From Clostridia bacterium (GTDB taxonomy: Bacteria; Bacillota; Clostridia; Oscillospirales; CAG-272): DNA of 64,000 nt. The DNA lies in the NCBI GenBank assembly GCA_017452525.1, contig JAFTMG010000013.1, positions 1 to 64,000 of the forward strand, given 5' to 3'. Position numbers and translations under genes: made by a program. The notes under the pieces were generated by a model that made no database searches, was not told where the DNA came from, and was given only the letters and a program-made list of their open reading frames with translations. Positions 54,238 to 62,817 of this stretch are shown here, piece after piece; the stretch's first letter is position 1, and every line of letters begins with the position of its first letter.

Positions 54238-55047
54238 ATGAAGAATTTCCCAATTTTTGATATTCACACACACACCTACCCCGAACGCATCGCGGAGAAG
54301 GCATGCAAAAACCTGGGCGCCTTTTACGAATTCGTGGTAGAAGGCAAAGGCACCTACGCCGATCTGGAGGAAAGCGCCCTGCCCTACAACGTCAAGGGCT
54401 TTCTCCTCTTCTCGGTGGCGACCAACGCGCACCAGGTCCCTAAGGTCAATGACGGAATCGCCTCCCTTGTCACGCTGTCCCGTTCTCACGGCTTTGAGAC
54501 CGTCGGTTTTGCAGGCATGCATCAGGACTTTCCCGATTTCGCGGCAGAGCTTGACCGTGTGGAAAAAATGGGACTGCGCGGCATCAAGATCCACCCGGAT
54601 ATTCAGGAGGTAGACATCGATGACCCCCGTATGCTCCGTCTCTATGAGCTGGCAGAGGGCCGCATGCCGATCTATTTCCACATCGGCGATTGGCGCCCGC
54701 AATACCGCTTCTCCGAGGCGCGCAAGCTGTGTCGCGTGCTGAAGCAGTTCCCACGGCTTGAGGTCGTTGCCGCGCATCTGGGCGGTCATCGCGCCTTCGA
54801 AGAGGCGGAAATGCTGGCGGGGATCCCCAACGTCTGGTTTGATACCTCCAGCGCACTGTGGGCGATCGAGCCCGATCACGCCCTCCGCCTGATCCGCAAA
54901 TTGGGAACGGACCGCGTCATGTTCGGCACGGACTATCCCGTCATGCGCTACAGGGACGAGATCCGCCGCCTGCTGGAATTGGGGCTCGAGGAGAGCGAAT
55001 TGGAGGATATTTTCTACAATAACGCCAAGAGGTTTTTGAAGATATGA
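54238..55047 (+). CDS. Amidohydrolase-2-family (TIM-barrel) hydrolase
   Basis: A 269-aa metal-dependent hydrolase/decarboxylase-like protein. Metal motif FDIHTHTYPERIA lies near 6-18, with GLRGIKIHPDIQEV (about 115-128), PIYFHIGDW, VVAAHLGGH and the final catalytic FGTDYPVM near 232. The family includes ACMSD-type decarboxylases and lactonases; the substrate is unknown. GAGG precedes the ATG at 54238. Its stop overlaps the start of the FkbM gene (ATGA), so the two are coupled. Confidence 0.85.
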   Translation: MKNFPIFDIHTHTYPERIAEKACKNLGAFYEFVVEGKGTYADLEESALPYNVKGFLLFSVATNAHQVPKVNDGIASLVTLSRSHGFETVGFAGMHQDFPDFAAELDRVEKMGLRGIKIHPDIQEVDIDDPRMLRLYELAEGRMPIYFHIGDWRPQYRFSEARKLCRVLKQFPRLEVVAAHLGGHRAFEEAEMLAGIPNVWFDTSSALWAIEPDHALRLIRKLGTDRVMFGTDYPVMRYRDEIRRLLELGLEESELEDIFYNNAKRFLKI

Positions 55048-56117
55048 GTCTGCCTGAATTTGAAACCGATCTCTGGCAATATCTTGCACGGACGGACAAG
55101 CCCATCGTCATGTACGGCATGGGCAACGGTGCCGACAAAATATTGGCAGTTTGTGAGCATTTCGGCATCACCGTCCGCGACTTTTTTGCCAGCGACGGCT
55201 TTGTCCGCGGGCACTGCTTTCACGGCAAGCAGGTCATGCACTATGCGGACATGGTGGAGAAATACGGCGCGGGGCAGTTTATCGTTCTGCTCTCCTTCGC
55301 CTCCTCTCTGCCCGACGTGATGGCAAATTTTTACCGCATCGCCTCGGAGACCGAGCTGTACGCTCCCGATGTTCCCGTCTGCGGCAACTCCCTCTTTGAT
55401 CTCGCTTTTTACCGCCGCCATCTCGCCGAGCTGGAGGAAGCCGACCGGCTTCTCTCCGACGAAGAATCCCACCGCGTATTCCGCGAGGTCCTCTCCTATA
55501 AGATCAGCGGCGACATCCGCCACCTGAGGGCAGCGGAAAGCAACCCCGCAGAGGTCATGCGCCACATTCTCACCCCGGACCGCTACCGTGCCTATGCGGA
55601 TCTCGGTGCCTACAACGGCGACACCATCCGCGCGCTTCTGCCCCATGCCCTCGCTTTGAAGAAGGTATACGCCATGGAGCCGGACCGTCGGAACTTCCGA
55701 AAGCTGGAGGCATATGCCGCCGAGGAAACGCGGTGCCGCGTTCAATGCTTTGCCGCAGGCGCGTGGTCTCACAAGGACGTTCTACCCTTTGACGCCAGCG
55801 GAAACCGCAATGCGGGACTGCACGGGAAATCCGCCAAAACGGTGGACACCGAGGTCAATTCACTGGACAACATCTTAAGCGGTGCCCCGGTAGACTTCAT
55901 CAAATACGATGTGGAGGGTGCCGAGCGGGAGGCACTGATCGGCTCGGAACAGACGATCGCGCAACACCGCCCCCAGCTTCTGCTCTCCGTTTATCACCGC
56001 AGCGAGGATCTTTACGCCCTACCGCTGCAGCTGCACCGCATGCGCCCCGATTACCGACTGTATCTGCGACGCTTCCCCTATGTTCCCGCATGGGATCTGA
56101 ATCTTTACGCCGTATAA
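55044..56117 (+). CDS. FkbM-family methyltransferase
   Basis: A 357-aa protein. Residues about 15-175 form an extra N-terminal region with a nucleotide- or sugar-binding look (IVMYGMGNGADKILAVCEHFGI, HGKQVMHYADMV). The FkbM SAM domain follows (about 185-330), with YADLGAYNGDTIRALLP, KVYAMEPDRRNFRKLEAY, VNSLDNIL and VDFIKYDVEGAEREALIG. FkbM enzymes O-methylate sugars or natural products. Coupling to an amidohydrolase by a 4-bp overlap suggests a small modification pathway, but the product is unknown. Confidence 0.87.
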   Translation: MSLPEFETDLWQYLARTDKPIVMYGMGNGADKILAVCEHFGITVRDFFASDGFVRGHCFHGKQVMHYADMVEKYGAGQFIVLLSFASSLPDVMANFYRIASETELYAPDVPVCGNSLFDLAFYRRHLAELEEADRLLSDEESHRVFREVLSYKISGDIRHLRAAESNPAEVMRHILTPDRYRAYADLGAYNGDTIRALLPHALALKKVYAMEPDRRNFRKLEAYAAEETRCRVQCFAAGAWSHKDVLPFDASGNRNAGLHGKSAKTVDTEVNSLDNILSGAPVDFIKYDVEGAEREALIGSEQTIAQHRPQLLLSVYHRSEDLYALPLQLHRMRPDYRLYLRRFPYVPAWDLNLYAV

Positions 56118-56122
56118 AGTAA

Positions 56123-56155
56123 CGGTCCGACTCACAAAGAGTCGGACCGCCTTTT
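56123..56155. terminator. Terminator between FkbM and GLUG genes
   Basis: Perfect 11-bp stem CGGTCCGACTC/GAGTCGGACCG with an ACAAA loop, followed by CCTTTTAT on the plus strand. It lies between convergent genes. Confidence 0.8.
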
Positions 56156-56173
56156 ATGATATACGATATCAGA

Positions 56174-57724
56174 TCATGCCTTCTTCTTGGACACGACCAT
56201 CACACCGACCATCGCACCAATGACGGCTACGATCGCAACGCTCAGAATCACGATCAAAACGGTGTTGTCTCTGGTTTCCACCACAGCATCATCGGTATCG
56301 GGCGTCTGTTCCGTTTCCGAGCTCTCCCCCTCTGTGGGCGAGGCAGTGGTGGTCACTTCGGCTACCGTGGTCGTCTCTGCAGGCGTGGTAGCCGCAGTCG
56401 TTTCGGTTGCGGGAACGGTCGTGGTCATTTCCGGGGTAGTAACCGTGGTGGTTTCAGCCGTTGTAGTCACTTCAGTGGCTTCCTTCTCTGCCGCCTCGAT
56501 CTTGGCTACGTCAAACATCGGCAACATATCCGCCTCAGCGCTCCAAGCACTGTTCAGACCCATCTTTTCGATACCCGCGGCCCCCTTCATTTCCTCAAGC
56601 TTCAGGATCTTCGTGTTCGCCAGTTGTCCCATTTCATCGGCACCGGAAATCTTTTCGAAAGAGGTGTACAGATTATCAGCGGTAACAAACTTGGCACCGT
56701 CGACATAACCTGCGATACCGCCTGCGGAATTTTCCTTATCACTGGTGTACTTTCCTGCGGTAAAGCAATTGTAGATTTCGGAGAAGCTGACGTGCGCCGC
56801 CTTACCTGCGATACCGCCCGCGCCAACGTTCTTGGCAGCGCCCTGCACAGCGGTAATGTTACCCATATCCATACAGTTGTCGATCAGGACCGTTCCACTG
56901 GATGCGCCCTGAATACCGATGATACCGCCGGCAACACTGTAGGAGGTACCGTTATTGGAGGTAATGTCACCGTAATTCGCACAATAGAGGATCTCGGTAT
57001 TACCCGCCGCGCCAACCATACCGCCCAGAAAGACGCTGGTCTGCGGGGCCATATCGGCGGGAACAGCCACGGGGGAATGGTTGATACAACCCTTGATCAC
57101 GTTCTTCTCGCCTTTTTCCGCACGGCCGACAACACCGCCGGACTGGAAGCCGTATATACCGTCGATATCGGAAACACAGTTATATACGGTACCGCCGTTC
57201 ATAAAGCCAACGATCGCAGCCGCGTACTTGGTACCTGTAACCGAACCGCCAACCATCTTTACGTTCTGAATGACCGCAGGATCCGCGATCCAACCAAACA
57301 GACCGTTGTAGATCTTGGTGGATACATCCGCGGGATCGATGGGTGTGTTCAGAATATTATAAATGGTATAATTCCCACCGTCGTAAACACCCTTGAACGA
57401 TATACCGGATTTGCTGTGACCGATGGCTTCCCAAGCAGCACCCTCCAGATTGATGTCCGCTGTCTGCTTGAAATATACGCCCAAATAATCGGTCGTCGTC
57501 TCATTGACGTTTTTCGCGATCAGCGCAAGCTCCTGCGCGTTGGTGATCAGATAAGGATCTGCTTCGGTACCGGTACCGCCGCCAAATGCTGTCGCAACCG
57601 TGCCGTCCCACTTTGCGGGAAGCGAGGAAGGGGCAGGCGCGATCAACAGGGTATCGGCAGCAGCCGGAATTGCCAATGCAAACAGCATGACAAACACGAT
57701 GCACATAGAAATAATCTTTTTCAT
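56174..57724 (-). CDS. Membrane-anchored GLUG-motif surface protein
   Basis: A 516-aa exported protein. The signal peptide spans about 1-23 (ending PAAA). A beta-helix of GLUG-like repeats follows (about 45-390, with GGVVGRAEKGEKNV, GGMVGAAGNTEIL, GGIIGIQGASSG and GGIAGYVDGAKF). A Thr/Glu-rich stalk runs from about 425 to 480 (TTTVTTPEMTTTV), then one membrane helix and a KKKA tail. The stalk-plus-anchor layout is the same as in the GDPD protein at 10.5 kb. It probably binds surface polysaccharide or protein. GAAAGGAG precedes the start at 57724. It lies 31 bp after the solute-binding protein gene. Confidence 0.78.
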   Translation of the reverse strand: MKKIISMCIVFVMLFALAIPAAADTLLIAPAPSSLPAKWDGTVATAFGGGTGTEADPYLITNAQELALIAKNVNETTTDYLGVYFKQTADINLEGAAWEAIGHSKSGISFKGVYDGGNYTIYNILNTPIDPADVSTKIYNGLFGWIADPAVIQNVKMVGGSVTGTKYAAAIVGFMNGGTVYNCVSDIDGIYGFQSGGVVGRAEKGEKNVIKGCINHSPVAVPADMAPQTSVFLGGMVGAAGNTEILYCANYGDITSNNGTSYSVAGGIIGIQGASSGTVLIDNCMDMGNITAVQGAAKNVGAGGIAGKAAHVSFSEIYNCFTAGKYTSDKENSAGGIAGYVDGAKFVTADNLYTSFEKISGADEMGQLANTKILKLEEMKGAAGIEKMGLNSAWSAEADMLPMFDVAKIEAAEKEATEVTTTAETTTVTTPEMTTTVPATETTAATTPAETTTVAEVTTTASPTEGESSETEQTPDTDDAVVETRDNTVLIVILSVAIVAVIGAMVGVMVVSKKKA

Positions 57725-57755
57725 AATGAACTCCTTTCGTTCATCACAGCTCGGA

Positions 57756-59294
57756 TCAACCGCCCAGCGTGCTGTTGATCTGCGCACACTTCTTGCTTGC
57801 CACATTCATAACAGCCTTGATTCTGGATGCCCATGCGGTGGAATTCTGAATGACGCTGTTCTTGAAAAGGCTCGCAAGGTCGGCGCCAAATTCCTTGACG
57901 TAAATACGCGCAGGGTCAAAATCGATGTTGGTCTTGATCATATCATAGATCTCGGAGGTCTTCTCGTCTTCCGCATACTTGACCTTCATGGTCGTCTCAA
58001 AGAGTGCGGGCGTGACCTGACGGTAACCCTCAGATGCCAGACATTCCAGCACTGCAGCCGCACGGTTCATACGGTCTGCGGAGATACCGCTGGAGATACA
58101 GTAGATATTGTGAGGATAACCAACGTTGGTAATGTAACCTTCCTGCTCACTGTCATATGCAGGCGCGGGCATGATGCCGTAGCCGAACATATCCTGCCCT
58201 ACCAGGTGATCCTTTGCCACAAAGGCACGGTCCTCGATAAAGAGCGAACGTCCCTCACCCATTACGGCACGAACGCCCGTAGAGGTATCGTGAATTACGT
58301 CGCCGGACTCATGGACCCATTCGCAGAACTTGGTCAGCAGGTTCACCGTCTTCTCACTTGACAGAGAATCGGCGATCTTGAAATATCCCTGCTCGTCCTT
58401 ATCTACGCAGACAAGACCTGCGGAAGCGAAGTTTGCGTCCAGGGACTGGGTATAAAGGGTCATACCGTAGCGGTCAGCGCTGTCGGCGATGCCGTTACCG
58501 TTCAGATCTTCGTAGACGCCCTTGGTCATCTCAAACATCTTATCCACGGTCCACTTCATGTCGTCCACCAGCGTATAAGGATCCTCAAGCTTCAAGGCGT
58601 TGATCATATCCTTGTTAAAGAAGACAACGTGCATCATCCACAGAAGGTTGGTGGAGATATCACCGGTACAGAAATACAGGTGATTCTGAATGCTCGCCTG
58701 CTCTACCATGGTAGCGGGCCACCAGGGCTGATCAAAGTTGAGGTACTCCAAAGACATCAGGTCAACGATCGAGCCGCTCATGGCGAAGGCTGCGGGCAGC
58801 TGGCTGTACGTACCGATGATATCATACTCTGCCGCACCGGACTGGACGTCATTGTTGACCGCTGCCGTAAAGCCGCTGGTATCGTTACGCCCGTTGATAC
58901 CGACAAACTGCATGTTGACATTCAAACGGCTGGACACCGTCTCGTTACGGTTATAGATCGCATCATTGATCAGATCGCCCGTAATTCCCTCGGACTCAAA
59001 TTCCTGCGCATAGCTGTGGGAGTCGTACAGGATCGTAACCTTTTCCTGATTGAGGTCCAGATCTTCGGGAAGATCATCCTTCAGATAGCCATTGACGTCA
59101 TAAGGACTTACCGTTTCAACGGGTGGCTCGGTTGCATTTTCGTCACCGGTCGTTGTTGTATTGGAAGTGGCATCGTCATCAGACGGAGGTACCGCGCCAA
59201 TAGGTGCGCCATGGGTAGCGATTGCAAAGCCAAGTCCGACCACCAGTGCCGCCAACAAAACAGACAGCACGATCATCGTGGATTTTATCTTCAT
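57756..59294 (-). CDS. Extracellular solute-binding protein (family 1-like), membrane anchored
   Basis: A 512-aa protein. A hydrophobic N-terminus (about 5-28) without a lipobox Cys means anchoring by an uncleaved helix or release. An Asp/Thr-rich linker (DDDATSNTTTTGDENATE) follows, then a two-lobed binding domain with YDIIGTYSQLPAAFAMSGSI, FFNKDMINAL, MTKGVYEDLNGNGIADSADRYG and MPAPAYDSEQEGYIT. The DLNGNGIADSADRYG stretch is an EF-hand-like calcium loop common in sugar-binding SBPs. No permease genes adjoin. A sugar importer could use the MsmX-like ATPase at 20.4 kb. TTGACT-17-TACAAT lies upstream. Confidence 0.85.
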   Translation of the reverse strand: MKIKSTMIVLSVLLAALVVGLGFAIATHGAPIGAVPPSDDDATSNTTTTGDENATEPPVETVSPYDVNGYLKDDLPEDLDLNQEKVTILYDSHSYAQEFESEGITGDLINDAIYNRNETVSSRLNVNMQFVGINGRNDTSGFTAAVNNDVQSGAAEYDIIGTYSQLPAAFAMSGSIVDLMSLEYLNFDQPWWPATMVEQASIQNHLYFCTGDISTNLLWMMHVVFFNKDMINALKLEDPYTLVDDMKWTVDKMFEMTKGVYEDLNGNGIADSADRYGMTLYTQSLDANFASAGLVCVDKDEQGYFKIADSLSSEKTVNLLTKFCEWVHESGDVIHDTSTGVRAVMGEGRSLFIEDRAFVAKDHLVGQDMFGYGIMPAPAYDSEQEGYITNVGYPHNIYCISSGISADRMNRAAAVLECLASEGYRQVTPALFETTMKVKYAEDEKTSEIYDMIKTNIDFDPARIYVKEFGADLASLFKNSVIQNSTAWASRIKAVMNVASKKCAQINSTLGG

Positions 59295-59312
59295 AATTAT
59301 GCTTCCTTTCCA

Positions 59313-59381
59313 AACATCATACTCTTATCGGAATGATGTTATTTATGGAAATATTGTACCATGTGTATATTAAAAAGTCAA
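59313..59381 (-). promoter_or_regulatory. Promoter and leader hairpin of the solute-binding protein gene
   Basis: Minus strand -35 TTGACT (59376-59381), 17-bp spacer, -10 TACAAT (59353-59358). The leader contains the 8-bp hairpin AACATCAT/ATGATGTT (59313-59340). Confidence 0.7.
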
Positions 59382-59437
59382 TATAATACAATCATTTTGA
59401 ACAAATTTTTTCTGCGCGGATCTCCTTGGAACAAAAA

Positions 59438-59475
59438 AACAACAGAGCCCCTGTTCTTACAGGAACCCTGCTGTT
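59438..59475 (-). terminator. Terminator of the rplU-prp-rpmA operon
   Basis: A 16-bp stem including G-U pairs (59438-59453/59460-59475) with a 6-nt loop. On the minus strand it is followed by TTTTTTTG. Confidence 0.85.
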
Positions 59476-59492
59476 TTTGTAACCGACAGAAA

Positions 59493-59771
59493 TCAGTCTG
59501 CGTAAACGCTGACCTGCTTCTTATCCTTGGTCTTTGCCTCAAACTTGACCTTACCGTCAATCAGAGCGTAGATGGTATGATCCTTGCCGAGACCGACATT
59601 GTTACCGGGCCAGATGGCAGTGCCACGCTGACGAACGATGATGTTGCCGGCGATAACGGGCTGACCGTCTGCCTTCTTGACACCAAGTCTCTTGGACTCA
59701 CTGTCGCGGCCGTTCTTGGTAGAACCTACACCCTTTTTATGAGCAAAGAACTGTAAACTGAGTCTGAACAT
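59493..59771 (-). CDS. rpmA: 50S ribosomal protein L27 with cleavable N-terminal extension
   Basis: A 92-aa L27. The N-terminus [10 protein letters not shown] precedes the mature start [20 protein letters not shown]. This is the Bacillota form, in which Prp protease removes the residues up to FFA so the mature N-terminus can reach the peptidyl-transferase centre. The rest ([18 protein letters not shown]) is canonical. The prp gene is directly upstream in the operon. Confidence 0.96.
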   Translation of the reverse strand: MFRLSLQFFAHKKGVGSTKNGRDSESKRLGVKKADGQPVIAGNIIVRQRGTAIWPGNNVGLGKDHTIYALIDGKVKFEAKTKDKKQVSVYAD

Positions 59772-59825
59772 GTTTCTGTACCTCCGTAAATATTTAGTGT
59801 GACCGATTTGACTTTCGTTTTTGAA

Positions 59826-60185
59826 TTACTGATAATCCACGTCTTTGACTTCCACTTCCAGAAAGTCATAATATTCCTCCAGCAGATCGTTCAGCTGGTA
59901 GTAATATGACAAGAACAGACCCGATACCGCGTATCTCTTCTTTTCATCCGCCTCAAACTGCGGCAACGCCGCCTTGGCGCGAACGCGGATCCTGGTTGCG
60001 CCCTCGTCGATCTCGTAATCAACGTCCGAAGCGTAACCGACCTCTACGGCATTCACGATCAACATGGTCATGGCGGACAGCGCCGCACACAGAACATCGT
60101 TGCCTTCATACCCGTAGCCGGCATGACCCTGCTCTTCAAAGCCGTAAAAAATACCCGAGCTTCTGTAAAAAACGATCTTCGTCAT
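59826..60185 (-). CDS. prp: Ribosomal-processing cysteine protease Prp
   Basis: A 119-aa Prp. The catalytic pair is His21 (QGHAGYG) and Cys33 (DVLCAALSAMT). It removes the N-terminal extension of L27. Its position between rplU and rpmA is the standard arrangement, and the L27 in this window carries the matching FFA site. The length is usual. Confidence 0.93.
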   Translation of the reverse strand: MTKIVFYRSSGIFYGFEEQGHAGYGYEGNDVLCAALSAMTMLIVNAVEVGYASDVDYEIDEGATRIRVRAKAALPQFEADEKKRYAVSGLFLSYYYQLNDLLEEYYDFLEVEVKDVDYQ

Positions 60186-60209
60186 AACACGGTTCTCTGT
60201 TTGAGAGAA

Positions 60210-60521
60210 TTAACCCTCGATGGTGGTGATCTGAAGCTTGGTATAGGGCTGTCTGTGACCGATCTTCTTCTTCTCGTTCTTCTTTGCCTTATACTTCATG
60301 ACATAGATCTTCTTGTTCTTACCGTTCTTCAGGACCTGAGCGGTAACCTTGGCACCGGCAACGTTGGGCGTGCCAGCTACAAAACTGTCACCGTTGCAGA
60401 TTGCCTTTACGGAATCCAGAGTAATTGTGTCTCCCTCGTTAACGTCGAGCTTCTCAACAAAAATGATGTCTCCCTCGTTAACCTTGTACTGCTTTCCGCC
60501 GGTTTCGATAACTGCAAACAT
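60210..60521 (-). CDS. rplU: 50S ribosomal protein L21
   Basis: A 103-aa L21 with [14 protein letters not shown] at the start and the C-terminal [19 protein letters not shown] signature. The start at 60521 follows GAGGTGC; an ATG three codons earlier is not conserved. It is the first gene of the rplU-prp-rpmA operon. Confidence 0.96.
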   Translation of the reverse strand: MFAVIETGGKQYKVNEGDIIFVEKLDVNEGDTITLDSVKAICNGDSFVAGTPNVAGAKVTAQVLKNGKNKKIYVMKYKAKKNEKKKIGHRQPYTKLQITTIEG

Positions 60522-60600
60522 GGAAAGCACCTCACTTTCTTACAAAGACTCGCTATGCGGGCGGTGTCTTTTGGACACACTTAAAAAAGGCCCGTTTTAA
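60522..60600 (-). promoter_or_regulatory. Possible L21 leader
   Basis: The leader of rplU contains the hairpin GTGTC/GACAC with a CAAAA loop and GC-rich flanks before the ribosome-binding site. Bacillota often carry an L21-binding leader at this place. The match to that motif was not checked. Confidence 0.35.
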
Positions 60601-60610
60601 GCGGCATACT

Positions 60611-60639
60611 ATTTTACCATGAATCGCCTTGTTTGTCAA
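60611..60639 (-). promoter_or_regulatory. Promoter of the rplU operon
   Basis: Minus strand -35 TTGACA (60634-60639), 17-bp spacer, -10 TAAAAT (60611-60616). Confidence 0.8.
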
Positions 60640-60679
60640 TAGTTTTTTCTGAATTTTTTCAGCGTTTTTTCTGCTTTTT

Positions 60680-61480
60680 TCACGTTTCCGCAGAACCGTC
60701 CACCAGATCACGCAGACGCTTGACCGCAACGGCGGCGCGCTCAAAGAATTCCTCCCAAGTCAGATTCTGATAGACCTCGTGAGCGCCGGGACCGACCTCC
60801 AGCATCAGCGAGCCCTCATAGCCGCTCTCACGGATATGGCGTGCAACCCGCTCGAAGTCCATGGAAGCATCAAAGGGGAGCATATGATCGTCGCCGTTAT
60901 AGATACCGTGGTTATCGTGAATATGGGTACAGATCAGGCGATTGCCGAAAATGGGCATGTATTCTCTGCCCGGCGTAAAGCAGCTCTCGTGTCCGCAATC
61001 CCAACAAAAACCGACGTTGGAGCCTGCGGGAAATGTCTCCATTGCCCAGGCAAGATTGGCAAGCTTGCGCTGATTTTCAAAAGCGACGGTAACGCCCTTG
61101 GTGGCGGCATACTCCACCAACTCCGTGAAGCGACGGCGACCGATATCGGTCACGGGAGGCGCGTTATCCCCCGACGAAAGATGAACGACCGCGATCTTGA
61201 CACCGCCAAGTACACAGCAATCCACGCAGTTGAGTAGCTCGCGCAGCATGATGTCGCCCGCTTCGCCCTCCAGCCACATATCGTTCATATGCCCGAACGG
61301 CGCGTGCAGGGTCTCCCACTCCAGACCGTTCTCCTCCAGTGCCGCCTTGATGGCAGGGATCTGCTTGATCGGCGGGACACCGGTAAATACCGCATCAAAG
61401 CCAAGCTCCTTGATCTTTTTGATGCATTCGTCCATATCCAGACCGCGCTTCAATCCGATATTGATACCGATTTTTCTCAT
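60680..61480 (-). CDS. Sugar phosphate isomerase/epimerase (TIM barrel), third copy
   Basis: A 266-aa xylose isomerase-like barrel. Markers are LGFDAVFTG, ETLHAPFGHMNDMW, KIAVVHLSSG, VTVAFENQRK (metal Glu), VGFCWDCGHESCF, LICTHIHDNHG and GSLMLEVG. It probably isomerises or epimerises a sugar or sugar phosphate. Leader repeat copy B runs directly into its ribosome-binding site. The start at 61480 is in the same relation to the leader as that of the lipoprotein gene with copy A. Confidence 0.85.
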   Translation of the reverse strand: MRKIGINIGLKRGLDMDECIKKIKELGFDAVFTGVPPIKQIPAIKAALEENGLEWETLHAPFGHMNDMWLEGEAGDIMLRELLNCVDCCVLGGVKIAVVHLSSGDNAPPVTDIGRRRFTELVEYAATKGVTVAFENQRKLANLAWAMETFPAGSNVGFCWDCGHESCFTPGREYMPIFGNRLICTHIHDNHGIYNGDDHMLPFDASMDFERVARHIRESGYEGSLMLEVGPGAHEVYQNLTWEEFFERAAVAVKRLRDLVDGSAET

Positions 61481-61487
61481 ATGTATA

Positions 61488-61590
61488 ACCATTCCTTTCT
61501 GCTGACTTTCTTTTGTGACGGTTTCGTTTTTCCGAAATGACGGCGTTCAGCCGCCCGGGCACAAATGCCGTTGAAAAAAATTTTTTTCAA
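61488..61590 (-). ncRNA. Structured leader repeat, copy B
   Basis: About 103 bp, nearly identical to copy A over the block from the AT hairpin to the ribosome-binding site. The same elements are present: an AT hairpin at 61571-61590, CGGC/GCCG with a 5-nt loop, TTTCG/CGAAA, and TTTGTG with CACAAA. It lies in the 5' untranslated region of the third isomerase gene. Confidence 0.65.
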
Positions 61591-61644
61591 ATCTACAGCC
61601 TTCCCGGTCGTGTATGCGCCTCGTGCCACTCGGGAATTACATTC

Positions 61645-61673
61645 ATTATACAACGGGAAACGGCTTTTTGCAA
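61645..61673 (-). promoter_or_regulatory. Promoter of the leader B/isomerase transcript
   Basis: Minus strand -35 TTGCAA (61668-61673), 17-bp spacer, -10 TATAAT (61645-61650). The same -35 hexamer occurs before leader copy A. Confidence 0.7.
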
Positions 61674-61711
61674 CCCTTTCCCGCTTTTTTCGGGATTTTT
61701 TCTCCGAGCGG

Positions 61712-61740
61712 TTGACAAAGCTCTTTTAAAATGGTAAAAT
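61712..61740 (+). promoter_or_regulatory. Promoter of the ROK-like regulator
   Basis: -35 TTGACA (61712-61717), 17-bp spacer, -10 TAAAAT (61735-61740). Confidence 0.75.
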
Positions 61741-61773
61741 ATGGGACAGTGTGTGCGGAACGGGAGGAGAGTC

Positions 61774-62817
61774 ATGGACAGAAGCTATCTTCATATTAAG
61801 AAGGAAAACATTCTCGCGGTGATCGAGGCACTGTCTCGTGAAAGACAGCTTTCAAGAAGCGAGCTGGCGAGCCGTTGCGACCTGAGTCTGACCACCGTGG
61901 GCAAGATCATCGACCGCCTGCTGGATTACGGGATACTCTCTCAAAAGCATCTCGCCACCGCCGAGCGCGGCAGAACGCCCACCGTCTTCACCTTTTCGCC
62001 CTCTGCCCTCTTCACCGTTCTTTACGTGGATGAAGCGGAAGCGATTTTCTCCGTCATCACGCCCGCCGCGCACCTCCTGCAATCCCTGCGTACACCTCTC
62101 ACACCGGACCGCGAATTATCCGAGCAGTTGCACGCCTTTTTGCTTCGCGCACAAAAGACCTCTGCCGACTTGGGCGACCGCATCATTTCCTGCGCCCTTC
62201 TGACCGATCATCCGCTTCTTGACCGTGCGGCGTTTCGCGGCGATATTCGCGCGATCCTCGGTCTGTCCGTTTCCTGCGAAGAGGACATCGGCAAGGCGCT
62301 GGTCCGCGCCGCCGAGGCACAGGGCATCGGACAGGACGAACAACGCGTTGCCATCATCACCGACCGCGAGCGTCACAGCGGGTGGATCCTGCATCACGGC
62401 GAGGTTCGGCGCGGAGATTTCGCCAGCCTCTCCCGCCTGCTCGCCGGCGGAAAGCAAAACGGGGAGACCTTTGCGCAGGTCCTGGATCTGCTCACCGCAT
62501 TTCTCTCCCCCGACATGCTGCTGTTTTGCGCGGCACAGCGCGACGAGATTCTTCACGAGCGGATGCAGGCAGTATACGCGGCACATTTCCGCGATCGGCA
62601 GATCCGGTGGCTGACGCGTGACATCCGCACCTTTCTCACCGAGGGGATCGCCGTTTCGTTGCGCCGCCAATGGCTGGAGCAATTGCTTGCAGACACAGGA
62701 CTTTCCTTATCTCAGACACGTACCGAGGAAAGTCTTCTGTCCCCTTCCGTCTCCTGCCAGATCACCTCTACCCCGCCCTCTTTGCAAAGCGATAGGATCG
62801 CCTCGCAGGGACGCTGA
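61774..62817 (+). CDS. ROK-like transcriptional regulator with degenerate sugar-kinase domain
   Basis: A 347-aa protein. The N-terminal winged helix (about 1-70) has IKKENILAVIEALSRERQLSRSELA and SLTTVGKIIDRLLDYGI, as in XylR/NagC-type ROK regulators. The remaining 270 residues follow the ROK layout, but the DxGGT-type ATP motif and the CxCGxxGC zinc motif are not seen. It may therefore bind a ligand without kinase activity. It is divergent from the third isomerase gene and is likely to regulate it. GGGAGGAG precedes the start. Its last 106 bp overlap the DeoR gene on the other strand. Confidence 0.65.
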   Translation: MDRSYLHIKKENILAVIEALSRERQLSRSELASRCDLSLTTVGKIIDRLLDYGILSQKHLATAERGRTPTVFTFSPSALFTVLYVDEAEAIFSVITPAAHLLQSLRTPLTPDRELSEQLHAFLLRAQKTSADLGDRIISCALLTDHPLLDRAAFRGDIRAILGLSVSCEEDIGKALVRAAEAQGIGQDEQRVAIITDRERHSGWILHHGEVRRGDFASLSRLLAGGKQNGETFAQVLDLLTAFLSPDMLLFCAAQRDEILHERMQAVYAAHFRDRQIRWLTRDIRTFLTEGIAVSLRRQWLEQLLADTGLSLSQTRTEESLLSPSVSCQITSTPPSLQSDRIASQGR

